From assembly GCA_903869875.1 (NCBI GenBank), contig CAIQAW010000046.1, forward strand, positions 1 to 7,032: a DNA stretch of 7,032 bases, in the 5' to 3' direction. This stretch comes from Candidatus Nomurabacteria bacterium. GTDB taxonomy: Bacteria; Patescibacteriota; Minisyncoccia; Phycocordibacterales; UBA9973. Shown piece after piece: positions 1-5,949 of this stretch. Made by a program: the position numbers and the translations under genes. Within the stretch, counting starts at the first letter, position 1. Each line of letters starts with the position of its first letter. The notes beneath the pieces were generated by a model, which saw only the letters and a program-made list of their open reading frames with translations, had not been told where the DNA came from and did no database searches.

Positions 1-13
1 AGGCCTTTTAAAA

Positions 14-42
14 TTGTAAAGAAAATTACAAAAAATTATAAG
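14..42 (+). promoter_or_regulatory. Candidate sigma70-type promoter for secE-nusG
   Basis: A TTGTAA -35-like hexamer (14-19) is followed after exactly 17 bases by a TATAAG -10-like hexamer (37-42). Transcription would start near 49, giving a leader of only about 14 nt before secE. The whole 1-62 stretch is extremely AT-rich, so chance matches are likely. A second -10-like TATATT lies at 46-51 but has no matching -35. Confidence 0.35.
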
Positions 43-62
43 AATTATATTAAGATTAAACC

Positions 63-239
63 ATGTTTACCTACATAAAAGACACAAAAAACGAACTTAA
101 AAACGTTGTTTGGCCAACTAAAAAACAAGTAATAACTGTAACTGTACTAGTTATTGTATTGTCAGTTGTTATTGCATATTTCCTGGGTGCATTAGACTAT
201 GTTTTTGCACAAGCACTAGCATTTATTCTTAATAAATAA
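63..239 (+). CDS. secE: Preprotein translocase subunit SecE
   Basis: This 58-residue protein is the small membrane subunit of the SecYEG channel, where it clamps SecY in the cytoplasmic membrane. The sequence shows a short basic/acidic N-terminal amphipathic region (about residues 5-15), the hallmark NVVWPTKKQV segment (residues 14-23) that leads into the membrane helix in SecE, and one hydrophobic helix at about 24-43. It is the short single-helix type, without the extra two helices of enterobacterial SecE. No SD sequence precedes the ATG at 63, but it is the first Met after the stretch upstream and gives the full family length. nusG follows 14 bases after the stop, the classic secE-nusG pair, so the two are probably co-transcribed. 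The identification rests on the WPTK motif, size, topology and neighbour. Confidence 0.9.
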   Translation: MFTYIKDTKNELKNVVWPTKKQVITVTVLVIVLSVVIAYFLGALDYVFAQALAFILNK

Positions 240-253
240 TTTAAAATTAATTT

Positions 254-799
254 ATGGCTAAACAAGACACACAAGGCGCACGTAAATGGTATGCAATACA
301 CACATATTCTGGTTACGAAAACGCAGTGCTTCGAAACTTAAAACAGCGTATAGAATCGTTAGGTGTTAGCGACAAGATTTTTGATGTTGTTGTTCCAACT
401 GAAAAGAAAATAAAAATCAAACATGGTAAACGTGTAGAAGTCGAAGAAAAAATATACCCAGGTTATATTCTAGTAGACATGATAGTAGACGACGATTCAT
501 GGTTCGTTGTTCGTAACACACCTCGTGTTACAGGTTTCGTTGGTTCAGGTGTAAACCCAGTACCACTTACTGAATCTGAATTAGCGTTTCTATTCCGTGG
601 TAATGACGAAAGTACTCCACGCCACATGATGGACCTAACAGTAGGGGAACTAATTATAATTACCGAAGGTCCATTTAAGGATCTAGAAGGTAAAGTAGAA
701 GACATAGACCGCGAACGCGGCAAGGTAAAAGTACTAGTTTCTATGTTCGGACGCGAAACACCAGTTGAACTAGACTTCCTACAGATGAGAAAACTTTAG
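254..799 (+). CDS. nusG: Transcription termination/antitermination factor NusG
   Basis: This 181-residue protein has the normal length of bacterial NusG, which binds the RNA polymerase clamp, reduces pausing and can link polymerase to Rho or to the ribosome through S10. The N-terminal NGN domain spans about residues 10-115, with the family landmarks KWYAIHTYSGYE (11-22), YPGYILVDM (68-76) and TGFVG (93-97). The C-terminal KOW domain covers about 127-181, with the KOW core VGELIIITEGPFKDLEGKV at 130-148. The ATG at 254 has no SD sequence upstream, only an AT-rich run. It lies 14 bases after secE and is probably transcribed with it. The stop codon (797-799) directly abuts a heptamer repeat array. 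No odd residues or truncation are seen. Confidence 0.97.
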   Translation: MAKQDTQGARKWYAIHTYSGYENAVLRNLKQRIESLGVSDKIFDVVVPTEKKIKIKHGKRVEVEEKIYPGYILVDMIVDDDSWFVVRNTPRVTGFVGSGVNPVPLTESELAFLFRGNDESTPRHMMDLTVGELIIITEGPFKDLEGKVEDIDRERGKVKVLVSMFGRETPVELDFLQMRKL

Positions 800-829
800 T
801 AGGTTACAGGTGATAGGTTGTAGGTTACA
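800..829 (+). repeat. Left arm of inverted heptamer array (TAGGTTA-like units)
   Basis: This 30-base tract starts at the base after the nusG stop codon. It reads as about four tandem units of a heptamer resembling TAGGTTA, with TAGGTT cores at 800-805, 814-819 and 821-826 and a degenerate CAGGTGA unit at 807-813. Compared by hand with the reverse complement of 931-960 it matches at 24 of 30 positions without gaps. The two tracts therefore form an imperfect inverted repeat separated by about 100 bases. Function is unknown; in a read-through transcript the arms could pair. Confidence 0.75.
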
Positions 830-850
830 TTTAGATAAACTCAAAGGCAT

Positions 851-878
851 TTGCAAATTTTCAAGATTTTGGTATAGT
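851..878 (+). promoter_or_regulatory. Candidate extended -10 promoter for rplK
   Basis: TTGCAA (851-856), a 16-base spacer and TATAGT (873-878) form a sigma70-like promoter. The -10 is preceded by TGG, giving the extended TGnTATAGT form. A start near 885 would leave a leader of about 80 nt that contains only the right heptamer arm. The -35 lies inside a perfect 10-bp palindrome, ATTTGCAAAT (849-858), which could be an operator or chance in AT-rich DNA. It suggests rplK can be expressed separately from secE-nusG. Confidence 0.5.
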
Positions 879-930
879 ACACATTGTTACGCACAGCTTC
901 AATTTATTAATCAGGTTTTGTTACCAGGTC

Positions 931-960
931 TATAACCTATAACCTAACCCCTAAAACCTA
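931..960 (+). repeat. Right arm of inverted heptamer array (TAACCTA-like units)
   Basis: This 30-base tract repeats a C-rich heptamer: two exact TATAACC units, then TAACCCC and TAAAACC variants, followed by TAAC just outside. It is the reverse-complement counterpart of 800-829 (24 of 30 positions match by hand). It ends six bases before the rplK ATG and so fills the place where a ribosome binding site would normally lie. The composition resembles a degenerate telomere-type simple repeat, but nothing suggests a chromosome end here. Confidence 0.75.
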
Positions 961-966
961 ACTACT

Positions 967-1392
967 ATGGCTAGTAAGAAAATACTTAAAAAAGTAAAAC
1001 TTCAAATACCTGCAGCAAAAGCTACCCCAGCTCCACCACTTGGGCCTGCGCTTGGACAAGCAGGTGTTAACATTCAAGACTTCTGTCAAAAATTTAACGC
1101 CCTAACTCAGTCTATGGCAGGTAACATAGTTGGTGTTAAACTAGAAGTTTACGAAGACCGTTCATACGATTTCCGTGTAACAACTCCACCAGCTCATGGA
1201 CTAATACTTAAGGCGGCTGGCCTTGAAAAAGGTTCAGGCAAACCAAACACACAAAAAGTTGGTAAAATAACAAAGGCTCAAGTTCGCGAAATAGCTGAAC
1301 TAAAAATGGCCGACCTTAATGCTAAGGACATCGAAGGTGCAATGAAAATTATCGAAGGTTCTGCACGATCTGCAGGTATCACAGTAGTTTAA
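967..1392 (+). CDS. rplK: 50S ribosomal protein L11 (uL11)
   Basis: This 141-residue protein has the standard length of bacterial L11, which binds the GTPase-associated centre of 23S rRNA at the stalk base and contacts elongation factors. The N-terminal domain (about 1-70) shows KVKLQIPAAKATPAPPLGPALGQAG (9-33), the proline-rich hinge and loop region of L11, then FCQKFNALT (39-47). The C-terminal rRNA-binding domain (about 75-141) includes TTPPAHGLILKAAGLEKGSG and KVGKIT. PAAKA replaces the more usual PAGKA, a mild change. The start at 967 is the only sensible Met for this family and has no SD sequence; heptamer repeats lie directly upstream. A strong terminator follows. The L1 gene rplA, which usually follows rplK in bacteria, is absent. 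Confidence 0.97.
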   Translation: MASKKILKKVKLQIPAAKATPAPPLGPALGQAGVNIQDFCQKFNALTQSMAGNIVGVKLEVYEDRSYDFRVTTPPAHGLILKAAGLEKGSGKPNTQKVGKITKAQVREIAELKMADLNAKDIEGAMKIIEGSARSAGITVV

Positions 1393-1400
1393 TACACTTT

Positions 1401-1435
1401 AAAAAACAAACCCTGTAAAAAGGGTTTGTTTTTTT
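1401..1435 (+). terminator. Rho-independent terminator of rplK
   Basis: ACAAACCC (1406-1413) pairs perfectly with GGGTTTGT (1422-1429) around an 8-base loop, followed by a run of T to 1435. The A run before the stem can extend the pairing with the T run, so the hairpin may also work weakly on the other strand. It begins 8 bases after the rplK stop and closes the operon. Confidence 0.9.
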
Positions 1436-1440
1436 GTAAT

Positions 1441-1470
1441 AAAAAAGCACCCTATGTTGAGGTAGGGGGC
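1441..1470 (-). terminator. Rho-independent terminator of dfrA
   Basis: On the - strand, GCCCCCTA (1470-1463) pairs with TAGGGTGC (1454-1447) with one mismatch and an 8-base loop. Six T follow (1446-1441). It lies 16 bases past the dfrA stop codon. Together with the rplK terminator five bases away it insulates two convergent transcription units. Confidence 0.8.
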
Positions 1471-1485
1471 TTGGGTGTGGGTGGG

Positions 1486-2010
1486 TTAGATTCTAACCCA
1501 TGTTTGAAATTCCATGGGGTACTGGTTGTCAGCATCGTGTGCAACATTATAACAAAGTGTATTTTTGAACTTAGTTTCGTCGATGGGTGGAAAAAAAGTA
1601 TCACCTTCGACAGTTGCTATAATGCGTGTAATAAACATTGCGTCAACTAAATCTGTTTCCAAAGCTTGCTTGTAAATTTCTGCCCCGCCTATAATAAATG
1701 CGTGCGATGTAAGTTTACGTGCTTCGGAAATGGCTTCAGTTAAACTACTAACATAGATTACGCCTGGAATTTTATCAATGTCTTTGTTTCTGGTTATTAC
1801 AATGCTGTGCCGGCCTGGAAGAGGTTTAAACTTTTTAGGTAATGAATCGAATGTTTTACGACCCATTATTACCGCAGGTATTGTAAGTTTGTCAGAATAT
1901 GAAGTTTTCTCCTTAAAATACTCCATGTCACGCCGTTGTTTCCATGGTATTTTGTTAGCAATTCCGATAACTCCGTTATCTGAAACTGCTGCTATTATCG
2001 ATAGTTGCAT
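1486..2010 (-). CDS. folA: Dihydrofolate reductase
   Basis: This 174-residue protein reduces 7,8-dihydrofolate to tetrahydrofolate with NADPH in the cytoplasm, feeding thymidylate and one-carbon metabolism. Family landmarks are clear: SIIAAVSDNGVIG (4-16), IPW (21-23) followed by Asp28 at the position of the catalytic acid, VIMGRKTFDSL (47-57), LPGR (64-67), the nucleotide-binding IIGGAEIY (106-113) and VEGDTFFP (134-141). One oddity is that the residues between Trp23 and Asp28 are KQRR, where many DHFRs have a Leu-Pro-containing segment such as NLPA. Length is slightly above the usual 160 or so. The ATG at 2010 gives the full N-terminal strand and has no SD sequence. The gene stands alone on the - strand, divergent from argS and convergent with rplK. 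No thymidylate synthase gene lies beside it in this window. Confidence 0.95.
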   Translation of the reverse strand: MQLSIIAAVSDNGVIGIANKIPWKQRRDMEYFKEKTSYSDKLTIPAVIMGRKTFDSLPKKFKPLPGRHSIVITRNKDIDKIPGVIYVSSLTEAISEARKLTSHAFIIGGAEIYKQALETDLVDAMFITRIIATVEGDTFFPPIDETKFKNTLCYNVAHDADNQYPMEFQTWVRI

Positions 2011-2039
2011 GTGTATTGAATTTTCTTTAAGTGTACATT

Positions 2040-2068
2040 TTTATAGCATAGATGCAAGGGGAATATAA
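2040..2068 (-). promoter_or_regulatory. Candidate extended -10 promoter for dfrA
   Basis: On the - strand, TGC-TATAAA (2048-2040) is an extended -10 element. The -35 position, 17 bases upstream, reads only TTATAT (2068-2063) and is weak, as is tolerated with extended -10 promoters. Transcription would start near 2033, leaving a leader of about 22 nt before the dfrA ATG. Confidence 0.4.
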
Positions 2069-2085
2069 TTTGTTAAAAGTCGTTG

Positions 2086-2135
2086 TACGGGCCTGCCGGG
2101 TAGTAGACTTGCCTCACTACCCGGCCTGCCCCGTA
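2086..2135. repeat. GC-rich long hairpin between dfrA and argS
   Basis: GCCGGGTAGT (2095-2104) and ACTACCCGGC (2116-2125) are perfect 10-bp inverted repeats around an 11-base loop. Outside a 2-base internal loop, TACGGGC (2086-2092) pairs with GCCCCGTA (2128-2135) with one bulged C. By hand count 33 of 50 bases are G or C, far above the AT-rich surroundings. No T run follows directly on either strand, so it does not look like a terminator. It lies upstream of both divergent promoter candidates, which fits a protein-binding site or a dispersed palindromic element better than a leader RNA. Confidence 0.8.
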
Positions 2136-2196
2136 GTAAAAATCCCTAAAATTATATTAACCACAAAATACGTTTGGTAAATTTTTCACTACGGGG
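2129..2196. repeat. Second inverted repeat reaching the argS -10 box
   Basis: CCCCGTAGT (2129-2137) is the perfect reverse complement of ACTACGGGG (2188-2196). The flanking AAAAA (2138-2142) and TTTTT (2182-2186) extend the match with one extra base. The left copy overlaps the outer stem of the 2086-2135 hairpin, so the two foldings exclude each other. The right copy ends exactly where the argS -10 hexamer begins. Together with the copies in the hairpin, four half-sites of the form ACTAC followed by CCGG or GGGG occur within about 100 bp. Confidence 0.7.
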
Positions 2197-2202
2197 TATA
2201 CT
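2174..2202 (+). promoter_or_regulatory. argS promoter giving a leaderless or near-leaderless mRNA
   Basis: TTGGTA (2174-2179), a spacer of exactly 17 bases and TATACT (2197-2202) form a good sigma70-type promoter. The argS ATG starts at 2211, nine bases after the -10 ends. Transcription normally begins about 6-8 bases past the -10, so the mRNA would carry zero to about two bases of leader. No SD sequence is present, which agrees. The spacer contains an ACTACGGGG half-site (2188-2196). Confidence 0.6.
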
Positions 2203-2210
2203 GCCCCTAT

Positions 2211-3920
2211 ATGATACGCGACATAATAACCAGTGCTGTACAGGGCGCCCTAGTAGGGGTGGGTGTTTCTGATGCTGTTGTACAACTTGAATTTCCGGCC
2301 GACAGTGCCCACGGCGACTTTGCTACAAATGTGGCTATGGTATATGCAAAACAGTTGGGTAAAAACCCAAAAGTTTTTGCCGAAGAATTGGTGGAATCTT
2401 TGAAGGACTTTTCTAGTTTGGTGAATAAGATCGAAGTTGCTGGACCTGGTTTTATAAACTTTTATGTTGCCGACGAATATTTTGTTAAGAATTTGTCTGA
2501 AATTTCTGAAAACAAAAACTACGGTAACAGTAGTATGTATAAAGGTAAAAAAATACTTGTTGAACATTCTAGTATAAATTTATTTAAACCTTTCCATATT
2601 GGCCATGTTATGAATAATGCTATTGGTGAATCTATAAGTCGTATTGCCAAAATTAGTGGGGCAGATGTAACTGTTATTTCGTACCCGTCAGACGTTTCAC
2701 TTGGTATTGCCAAGGCAGTGTACATAATACTAGAAGATGGAATAGAAAAATTGCAGTCATGTGCAACCGATACTGAAAAACTCGACTATATAGGTACATG
2801 CTATGTACGTGGTACTAAGGCATTTGAAGACAGTACAGAAACACAAACCAGAATAAAAGAAATCGCTAAAAATTTATACGAAAAAACACCTTCACCTGAA
2901 CTAGATGCATACGAAATAGGTAAAGAAATAAACCTTACATATTTTAAAAATGTGGCTACACGCCTTGGTTCGCATTTTGATGCATATATTTATGAAAGTG
3001 AAGCCGGTCTGGTTGGTAGAAAAATAGTTATGGACAATATTGGTACAGTATTTACCTTTGGTGAAGCCCGCCCGGATGACCCTGTCGGACGGGGTGCCGT
3101 GGTATATGAAGGCGAAAAAGAAGGTTTACATACACGTGTATTTATAAACAGTGAAGGCTACCCAACATACGAAGCAAAAGACTTGGGTCTACTGTCACTA
3201 AAATTTGAACGCTACACACCAGATGTGTCTATATTCATAACTGACCACGAGCAAACTGCGTATTTTAATGTGGTTAAAAACGCTGCGGGTAAAATAAATA
3301 AAGAATGGGAAGAAAAAACTGTACACCGCACCCATGGCCGTATGACGTTCAAAGGTCAAAAAATGTCTTCACGTTTAGGTGGGGTACCCATTGCGTCTGT
3401 ATTAGTGGACACAATTGTCGAAGAAGTTAAAGAAAAAAACAATACACTTGATATAGAAACTGCAGATGCTATTGCTATAGGTGCATTAAAGTTTAGTATA
3501 TTACGCGCACGTGCAGGTAGTAATGTAGACTTTGATCCAGAAACATCACTATCGTTCGAAGGGGACAGTGGTCCGTACCTGCAGTACACAACTGTACGCG
3601 CTAAATCTATATTAGAAAAAGCTAAACAACAAAATATAGTTTGTTTATTAAACGAACAAGCAAATGCAAATGAACTTGAAAAACATTTGGCGCGTTTTCC
3701 ATTTATAGTTGAAAAAAGTATATCTGAATGGGCACCACACTACATAACAGGGTATAGTGTAGAACTGGCACATTTGTTTAACGCTTGGTATGCAAATACT
3801 AAAATACTAGGGGACAATGCACAACAAACGCAACACAATGTTTTTGTTACAGGCACAGTGGTTAAAGTCTTAGAAAAAAGTATAAACCTGCTTGGTATAT
3901 CAATACCCGAGAAAATGTGA
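2211..3920 (+). CDS. argS: Arginine--tRNA ligase (class I)
   Basis: This 569-residue enzyme charges tRNA-Arg with arginine using ATP and is essential for translation. The N-terminal tRNA D-loop-recognising domain (about 1-100) shows LEFPADSAHGDFATNVAM (26-43). The Rossmann catalytic core starts with VEHSSINLFKPFHIGH (117-132), which carries the intact HIGH signature at 129-132. KMSS is intact at 384-387, within GQKMSSRLGG. The C-terminal helical anticodon-binding (DALR-type) domain runs from about 453, with GPYLQYTTVRAKSIL, to the typical LGISIPEKM end. Length and motif order fit a complete ArgRS. The ATG at 2211 is the only start that keeps the whole N-terminal domain. It sits right after a -10 box, so translation is probably from a leaderless transcript. 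No terminator is visible before the next promoter. Confidence 0.97.
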   Translation: MIRDIITSAVQGALVGVGVSDAVVQLEFPADSAHGDFATNVAMVYAKQLGKNPKVFAEELVESLKDFSSLVNKIEVAGPGFINFYVADEYFVKNLSEISENKNYGNSSMYKGKKILVEHSSINLFKPFHIGHVMNNAIGESISRIAKISGADVTVISYPSDVSLGIAKAVYIILEDGIEKLQSCATDTEKLDYIGTCYVRGTKAFEDSTETQTRIKEIAKNLYEKTPSPELDAYEIGKEINLTYFKNVATRLGSHFDAYIYESEAGLVGRKIVMDNIGTVFTFGEARPDDPVGRGAVVYEGEKEGLHTRVFINSEGYPTYEAKDLGLLSLKFERYTPDVSIFITDHEQTAYFNVVKNAAGKINKEWEEKTVHRTHGRMTFKGQKMSSRLGGVPIASVLVDTIVEEVKEKNNTLDIETADAIAIGALKFSILRARAGSNVDFDPETSLSFEGDSGPYLQYTTVRAKSILEKAKQQNIVCLLNEQANANELEKHLARFPFIVEKSISEWAPHYITGYSVELAHLFNAWYANTKILGDNAQQTQHNVFVTGTVVKVLEKSINLLGISIPEKM

Positions 3921-3946
3921 TTTTTGGTGTTTTTTTATACATAATA

Positions 3947-3955
3947 TGTTATAAT
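3947..3955 (+). promoter_or_regulatory. Extended -10 promoter of the NHL-repeat gene
   Basis: TG-T-TATAAT is a perfect consensus extended -10 element (hexamer 3950-3955). The nearest -35-like sequence, TTGGTG (3924-3929), is 20 bases upstream and too far for normal use, but an extended -10 can act without it. Transcription would start near 3962. It lies 26 bases past the argS stop, so the exported protein has its own promoter. Confidence 0.6.
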
Positions 3956-3990
3956 CTATAGATATTATTAACATGTTTATAAACTACCAT

Positions 3991-5895
3991 ATGAAGAAAT
4001 TTATTTTAACAGCAGTGTCAGTATTTGTTTTGTGTTTTAGTTCAACACATGCATTTGCTGCATATAATGCGTCCGACGTACTTGGTCAACGTACAGCTGG
4101 CGACGCGGCTGCGTTTACAACTAATGCTGCAAATAATGGAGGTACTGTAAGTGCTCGAGGTTTTTCTACTGAAGTTCGTTCAGTTAAGTTAGACACAGTC
4201 CACCACCGTCTTTTTGTTGCTGATAGAGGAAATAACCGTGTACTTGTATTTAACCTAGATTCAAGCAATGAACTTATAGACCACGACGCAGACAATGTGT
4301 TTGGCCAAGTCGGTCTGACTTCAAATGCCAGTTCATGTACAACTTCAACTGGTATGGGTGGTCCGTCAGGAATAGAGTATGACACAACTAATAATCGTTT
4401 GTTTGTAGGTATGACGAATGCCGCCGGTACATTTAGTCGTATAGTTGTATATGATCTTTCCGCTGGTATAACAGACGGTATGGCTGGTGTAAATGTTTTA
4501 GGACAAACAAATTTAACTACTTGTAGTATCCGTACTAACACTGCCAATAGTGTTTACTTTCCGTTTGATATGAAATACGATAGTATCACAGGGCTACTAT
4601 ATGTAGCAGATCTTACTCGTAATCGCGTTCTTGTTTTTGATGCTCGTCCTGCTGGTTCTAGTGCAGAAACAATATGCGGAGTAACAACTACTGGTATTGT
4701 TGATAACATGAACGCATCTTGCGTTATAGGTCAGCCAAACTTTACCACTATCACCTCGGGAAATACTGATGCAAAAATGAACGGAACACTCGGGCTAGCT
4801 ATTGACTCAACTAATCATCGCTTGTTCGTATCTGAATATGCAGCGAACAGAATAAAGGTTTTCGATATATCTTCATTTGTTGACGGAAGTGGTTCAAACA
4901 GTATGAGTGCTTCATATGTGCTAGGGCAGACAGATTTTGTAACGGCAACTTCCGGAACTACTCAATCTAAGTTAAGTTGGCCTGGAGGGTTGTCTTTTGA
5001 TTCAAGTACAGGGTATCTTTATGTGTCAGATGAAGTAAACCATAGAGTAGTGGTTTACAATGTTTCTGGAACATTATCAAACGGTATGGCTGCTACTTAT
5101 GTTTTTGGCGCAGATGATTTTACAACTATAAATTCTGGAGCCACTGCTTCTACCATGGGTGCTGTTTTTGGAAATGTAATTAACCCAACAACAAAAAACT
5201 TATATGTTGCAGATGTAACAAATAACCGTGTGTTAATTTTTAAACCAACAGTAACATTGACAGATAGTACATTTACAAATGCACTGCAACATAATTCATA
5301 CACAGCAGCATTTCCAGTTTCAGGAGAACAACAAACAGTTAGTTTGTCTTTGACCGGCGGTAGTCTACCAACAGGTTTATCTTTGTCGGGTAGTAGTTTA
5401 ACTGGTATACCAACAATTCCAGGTACATATGCATTTACTGCAAAAGCCACAGATTCAGGTATACATGGTATTTTTGAAACACTGGCTTATAGTTTTAGTA
5501 TACTAGTAAACCCAAGAGGTTCTGGAATGGTACCAACTATATATCCAAGGGGTGTAGCAGGTATGCCAGCTTCGTTTAGTGTTGTCGGTACAACAGGACA
5601 CAGTGCAAAAATACAATGGTCTGATGTAACAGATGTTACCGGTATGAGTTTTTCTACTAATGCAGATTTTACAGGTGGTAGTATAGAAAATTTTGCTAAA
5701 AATTCTACAGTACCAATGCCTGGCACATCAAACACAGGTTTGCTATACGGACGAGTGTATTCGCCAACAGGTAACTATACACAGTATGGCCCTGTAACTG
5801 TAAACTTTTCTAAGGCAGTTAAAAAACAGGTTTGTAGTACAGTTTCAAAGAAAAACAGCAAAGGTAAAATGGTAAAAGTAAAAGTTTGTAAATAA
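3991..5895 (+). CDS. Secreted NHL-repeat beta-propeller protein with putative Ig domain
   Basis: This 634-residue exported protein has no identified biochemical role. MKK plus a hydrophobic stretch and AFA|AYN (cleavage after about 23) form a Sec signal peptide. Six repeats of 61-76 residues follow, each opening with a VLGQ-type motif (residues 30, 103, 169, 245, 310, 371; the last is VFGAD). Each carries an NHL core such as RLFVADRGNNRVLVFN (about 65-89, 127-156, 193-217, 268-292, 333-357, 395-418), predicting a six-bladed propeller of the kind that binds protein or glycan. A putative Ig (He_PIG-like) domain at about 428-506 contains GSLPTGLSLSG and LTGIPTIPGTYAFTAKATD. A further unassigned beta-rich region ends in a lysine-rich tail with Cys615 and Cys633. 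An in-frame ATG lies at 3973 (six more residues, MFINYH); 3991 is preferred because it gives a classic MKK signal peptide, but neither start has an SD sequence. Confidence 0.88.
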   Translation: MKKFILTAVSVFVLCFSSTHAFAAYNASDVLGQRTAGDAAAFTTNAANNGGTVSARGFSTEVRSVKLDTVHHRLFVADRGNNRVLVFNLDSSNELIDHDADNVFGQVGLTSNASSCTTSTGMGGPSGIEYDTTNNRLFVGMTNAAGTFSRIVVYDLSAGITDGMAGVNVLGQTNLTTCSIRTNTANSVYFPFDMKYDSITGLLYVADLTRNRVLVFDARPAGSSAETICGVTTTGIVDNMNASCVIGQPNFTTITSGNTDAKMNGTLGLAIDSTNHRLFVSEYAANRIKVFDISSFVDGSGSNSMSASYVLGQTDFVTATSGTTQSKLSWPGGLSFDSSTGYLYVSDEVNHRVVVYNVSGTLSNGMAATYVFGADDFTTINSGATASTMGAVFGNVINPTTKNLYVADVTNNRVLIFKPTVTLTDSTFTNALQHNSYTAAFPVSGEQQTVSLSLTGGSLPTGLSLSGSSLTGIPTIPGTYAFTAKATDSGIHGIFETLAYSFSILVNPRGSGMVPTIYPRGVAGMPASFSVVGTTGHSAKIQWSDVTDVTGMSFSTNADFTGGSIENFAKNSTVPMPGTSNTGLLYGRVYSPTGNYTQYGPVTVNFSKAVKKQVCSTVSKKNSKGKMVKVKVCK

Positions 5896-5909
5896 AACAG
5901 TAATTATAG

Positions 5910-5939
5910 ACAAAAAACACCAGCTATGGTGTTTTTTGT
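5910..5939 (+). terminator. Perfect palindromic terminator after the NHL-repeat gene
   Basis: Twelve bases (5910-5921, ending AAACACC) pair perfectly with 5928-5939 around the 6-base loop AGCTAT. The right arm contains six T, giving an intrinsic terminator 14 bases past the stop codon. Because the left arm contains six A, it should also work on the - strand. Confidence 0.9.
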
Positions 5940-5949
5940 ATTTATGTTG

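Noticed and set aside
1..62. Possible tRNA 3' end or other RNA gene tail at the window start
   Set aside because: A tRNA gene (often tRNA-Trp) can precede secE, but only AGGCCTTTTA is visible, with no T-arm or CCA, so nothing can be assigned.
800..960. CRISPR array or insertion sequence between nusG and rplK
   Set aside because: The repeats are 7-base degenerate units without unique spacers, and there is no transposase gene or target-site duplication.
1426..1650. Plus-strand reading frame over the terminators and the dfrA 3' end
   Set aside because: It begins inside the rplK terminator T run and is antisense to a clear DHFR; the translation shows no recognisable domain.
1778..2068. Plus-strand reading frame antisense to the dfrA 5' end
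   Set aside because: It is a shadow of dfrA, lies mostly within it, has no start signal and resembles no known protein.
2086..2135. Rho-independent terminator
   Set aside because: The hairpin is strong but has no adjacent T run on either strand, and no gene ends nearby.
2086..2196. T-box or other riboswitch leader for argS
   Set aside because: The best promoter lies after the hairpins (-10 at 2197-2202), so they would not be in the argS mRNA, and no terminator T run follows them.
3991..4062. Lipoprotein signal peptide in the NHL-repeat protein
   Set aside because: The only cysteine in the signal region sits in FVLC, which lacks the small residue needed before the lipobox Cys; AFA|AYN fits ordinary signal peptidase cleavage better.
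5097..5735. Minus-strand reading frames inside the NHL-repeat gene
   Set aside because: They are shadows of the repetitive beta-rich coding sequence and show no domain or start signal.
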